A DNA stretch of 5,485 nt, from assembly GCA_947474205.1 (NCBI GenBank), contig CANJIC010000145.1:1-5485 (forward strand). Direction: 5' to 3'. The DNA is from Planctomycetaceae bacterium (GTDB lineage: Bacteria > Planctomycetota > Phycisphaerae > Phycisphaerales > SM1A02). The translations under genes were made by a program, and so were the position numbers. A model generated the notes under the pieces. The model made no database searches and was not told where the DNA came from. It was given only the letters and a program-made list of their open reading frames with translations. Shown here piece by piece: positions 5,211-5,485 of the stretch. Position 1 is the stretch's first letter; the number at the start of each line of letters is the position of its first letter.

Positions 5211-5485
5211 TTAGGAATTGGCCTTAGTTGAAGTTGGAGTTGCAACGGTCGCATCCGTGGTGGCAACAACTTTCTTTGGCTTGGTCACTTTCTTTGGCTT
5301 CTTCACAGCGGTTTCACCCGTGGACGAAGTTACTGAATCATCATTGGCAACGGCATCGCCCTCTGGCTTTGCCGCCGCGGCTTTTTCCGCCTTGGTTGGC
5401 GCAGGCTTTGGCGTTGGATGCTTGCGCTTGTACGCGTCAATGCGCGCGCGATCTGGCGACAACATTGCGGAGAGTCGCTTGCCGT
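5211..5485 (-). CDS. 3' part of a gene of unknown function with Lys/Pro/Ala-rich tail (runs off the right edge)
   Basis: The minus-strand frame is open from the window edge to TAA 5213-5211. I read seven further codons upstream of ATG 5465 (ending GKRLSA), and there is no ribosome site before that ATG, so the true start is probably outside the window; the ATG remains possible. The visible part begins KRLSAMLSPDRARIDAYKRK, a short charged and probably helical segment. About 70 residues of low-complexity tail follow, made of Lys, Pro, Ala, Thr and Val, with basic clusters (KKPKKVTKPKKVV). Such tails occur on nucleic-acid-binding proteins and on extended ribosomal proteins, but I do not recognise the family and assign no function. 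A strong tandem terminator lies just downstream, so it ends its own transcript and converges on the porin. Confidence 0.7.
   Translation of the reverse strand, partial: GKRLSAMLSPDRARIDAYKRKHPTPKPAPTKAEKAAAAKPEGDAVANDDSVTSSTGETAVKKPKKVTKPKKVVATTDATVATPTSTKANS

Noticed and set aside
1..5485. Mobile element, CRISPR array, tRNA or novel defence system
   Set aside because: No transposase, terminal repeats, spaced repeats or tRNA-like folds were seen; apart from the porin and the right-edge gene, the content is ordinary arginine biosynthesis.

Overview
The window holds most of a bacterial arginine-biosynthesis operon on the minus strand, read right to left as argR, argC, argB, argF and then argG, which runs off the left edge. 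Divergent from it on the plus strand is one gene for an OprB-type outer-membrane porin. At the right edge is the 3' end of an unrelated minus-strand gene of unknown function with a lysine/proline/alanine-rich tail, followed by a tandem intrinsic terminator.

The outer-membrane porin with a signal peptide points to a diderm bacterium. The protein flavour (OTC with an SLRTR carbamoyl-phosphate loop, OprB porin, non-ATG starts, weak Shine-Dalgarno use) would fit a Planctomycetota lineage, possibly Phycisphaerae. That is an impression from sequence style and not proof. By eye the base composition is moderate and even across the genes, and there is no IS element, tRNA, CRISPR array or other sign of recent transfer.

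Layout: 1-168 argG start (argininosuccinate synthase, partial); 165-1160 argF (ornithine carbamoyltransferase); 1160-2017 argB (acetylglutamate kinase, possibly from a TTG at 2029); 2026-3090 argC (N-acetyl-gamma-glutamyl-phosphate reductase); 3092-3568 argR (arginine repressor); 3569-3625 a short AT-rich divergent regulatory region; 3626-5053 the porin; 5054-5210 a hairpin-rich convergent terminator region; 5211-5485 the 3' part of an unknown gene. The five arg genes are packed with junctions of -4, -1, +8 (or -4) and +1 bases, so they are almost certainly one transcript with translational coupling.

ArgB and ArgC make and reduce acetylglutamyl phosphate, ArgF makes citrulline and ArgG makes argininosuccinate. 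ArgR is expected to sense arginine and repress the unit. argJ/argA/argE and argD are not in the cluster, and argH is not visible.

The most interesting observation is a 19-bp-spaced tandem pair of ARG-box-like sites in the intergenic region. They overlap candidate -10 elements on both strands, which suggests ArgR autoregulation and possibly arginine-linked control of the porin.
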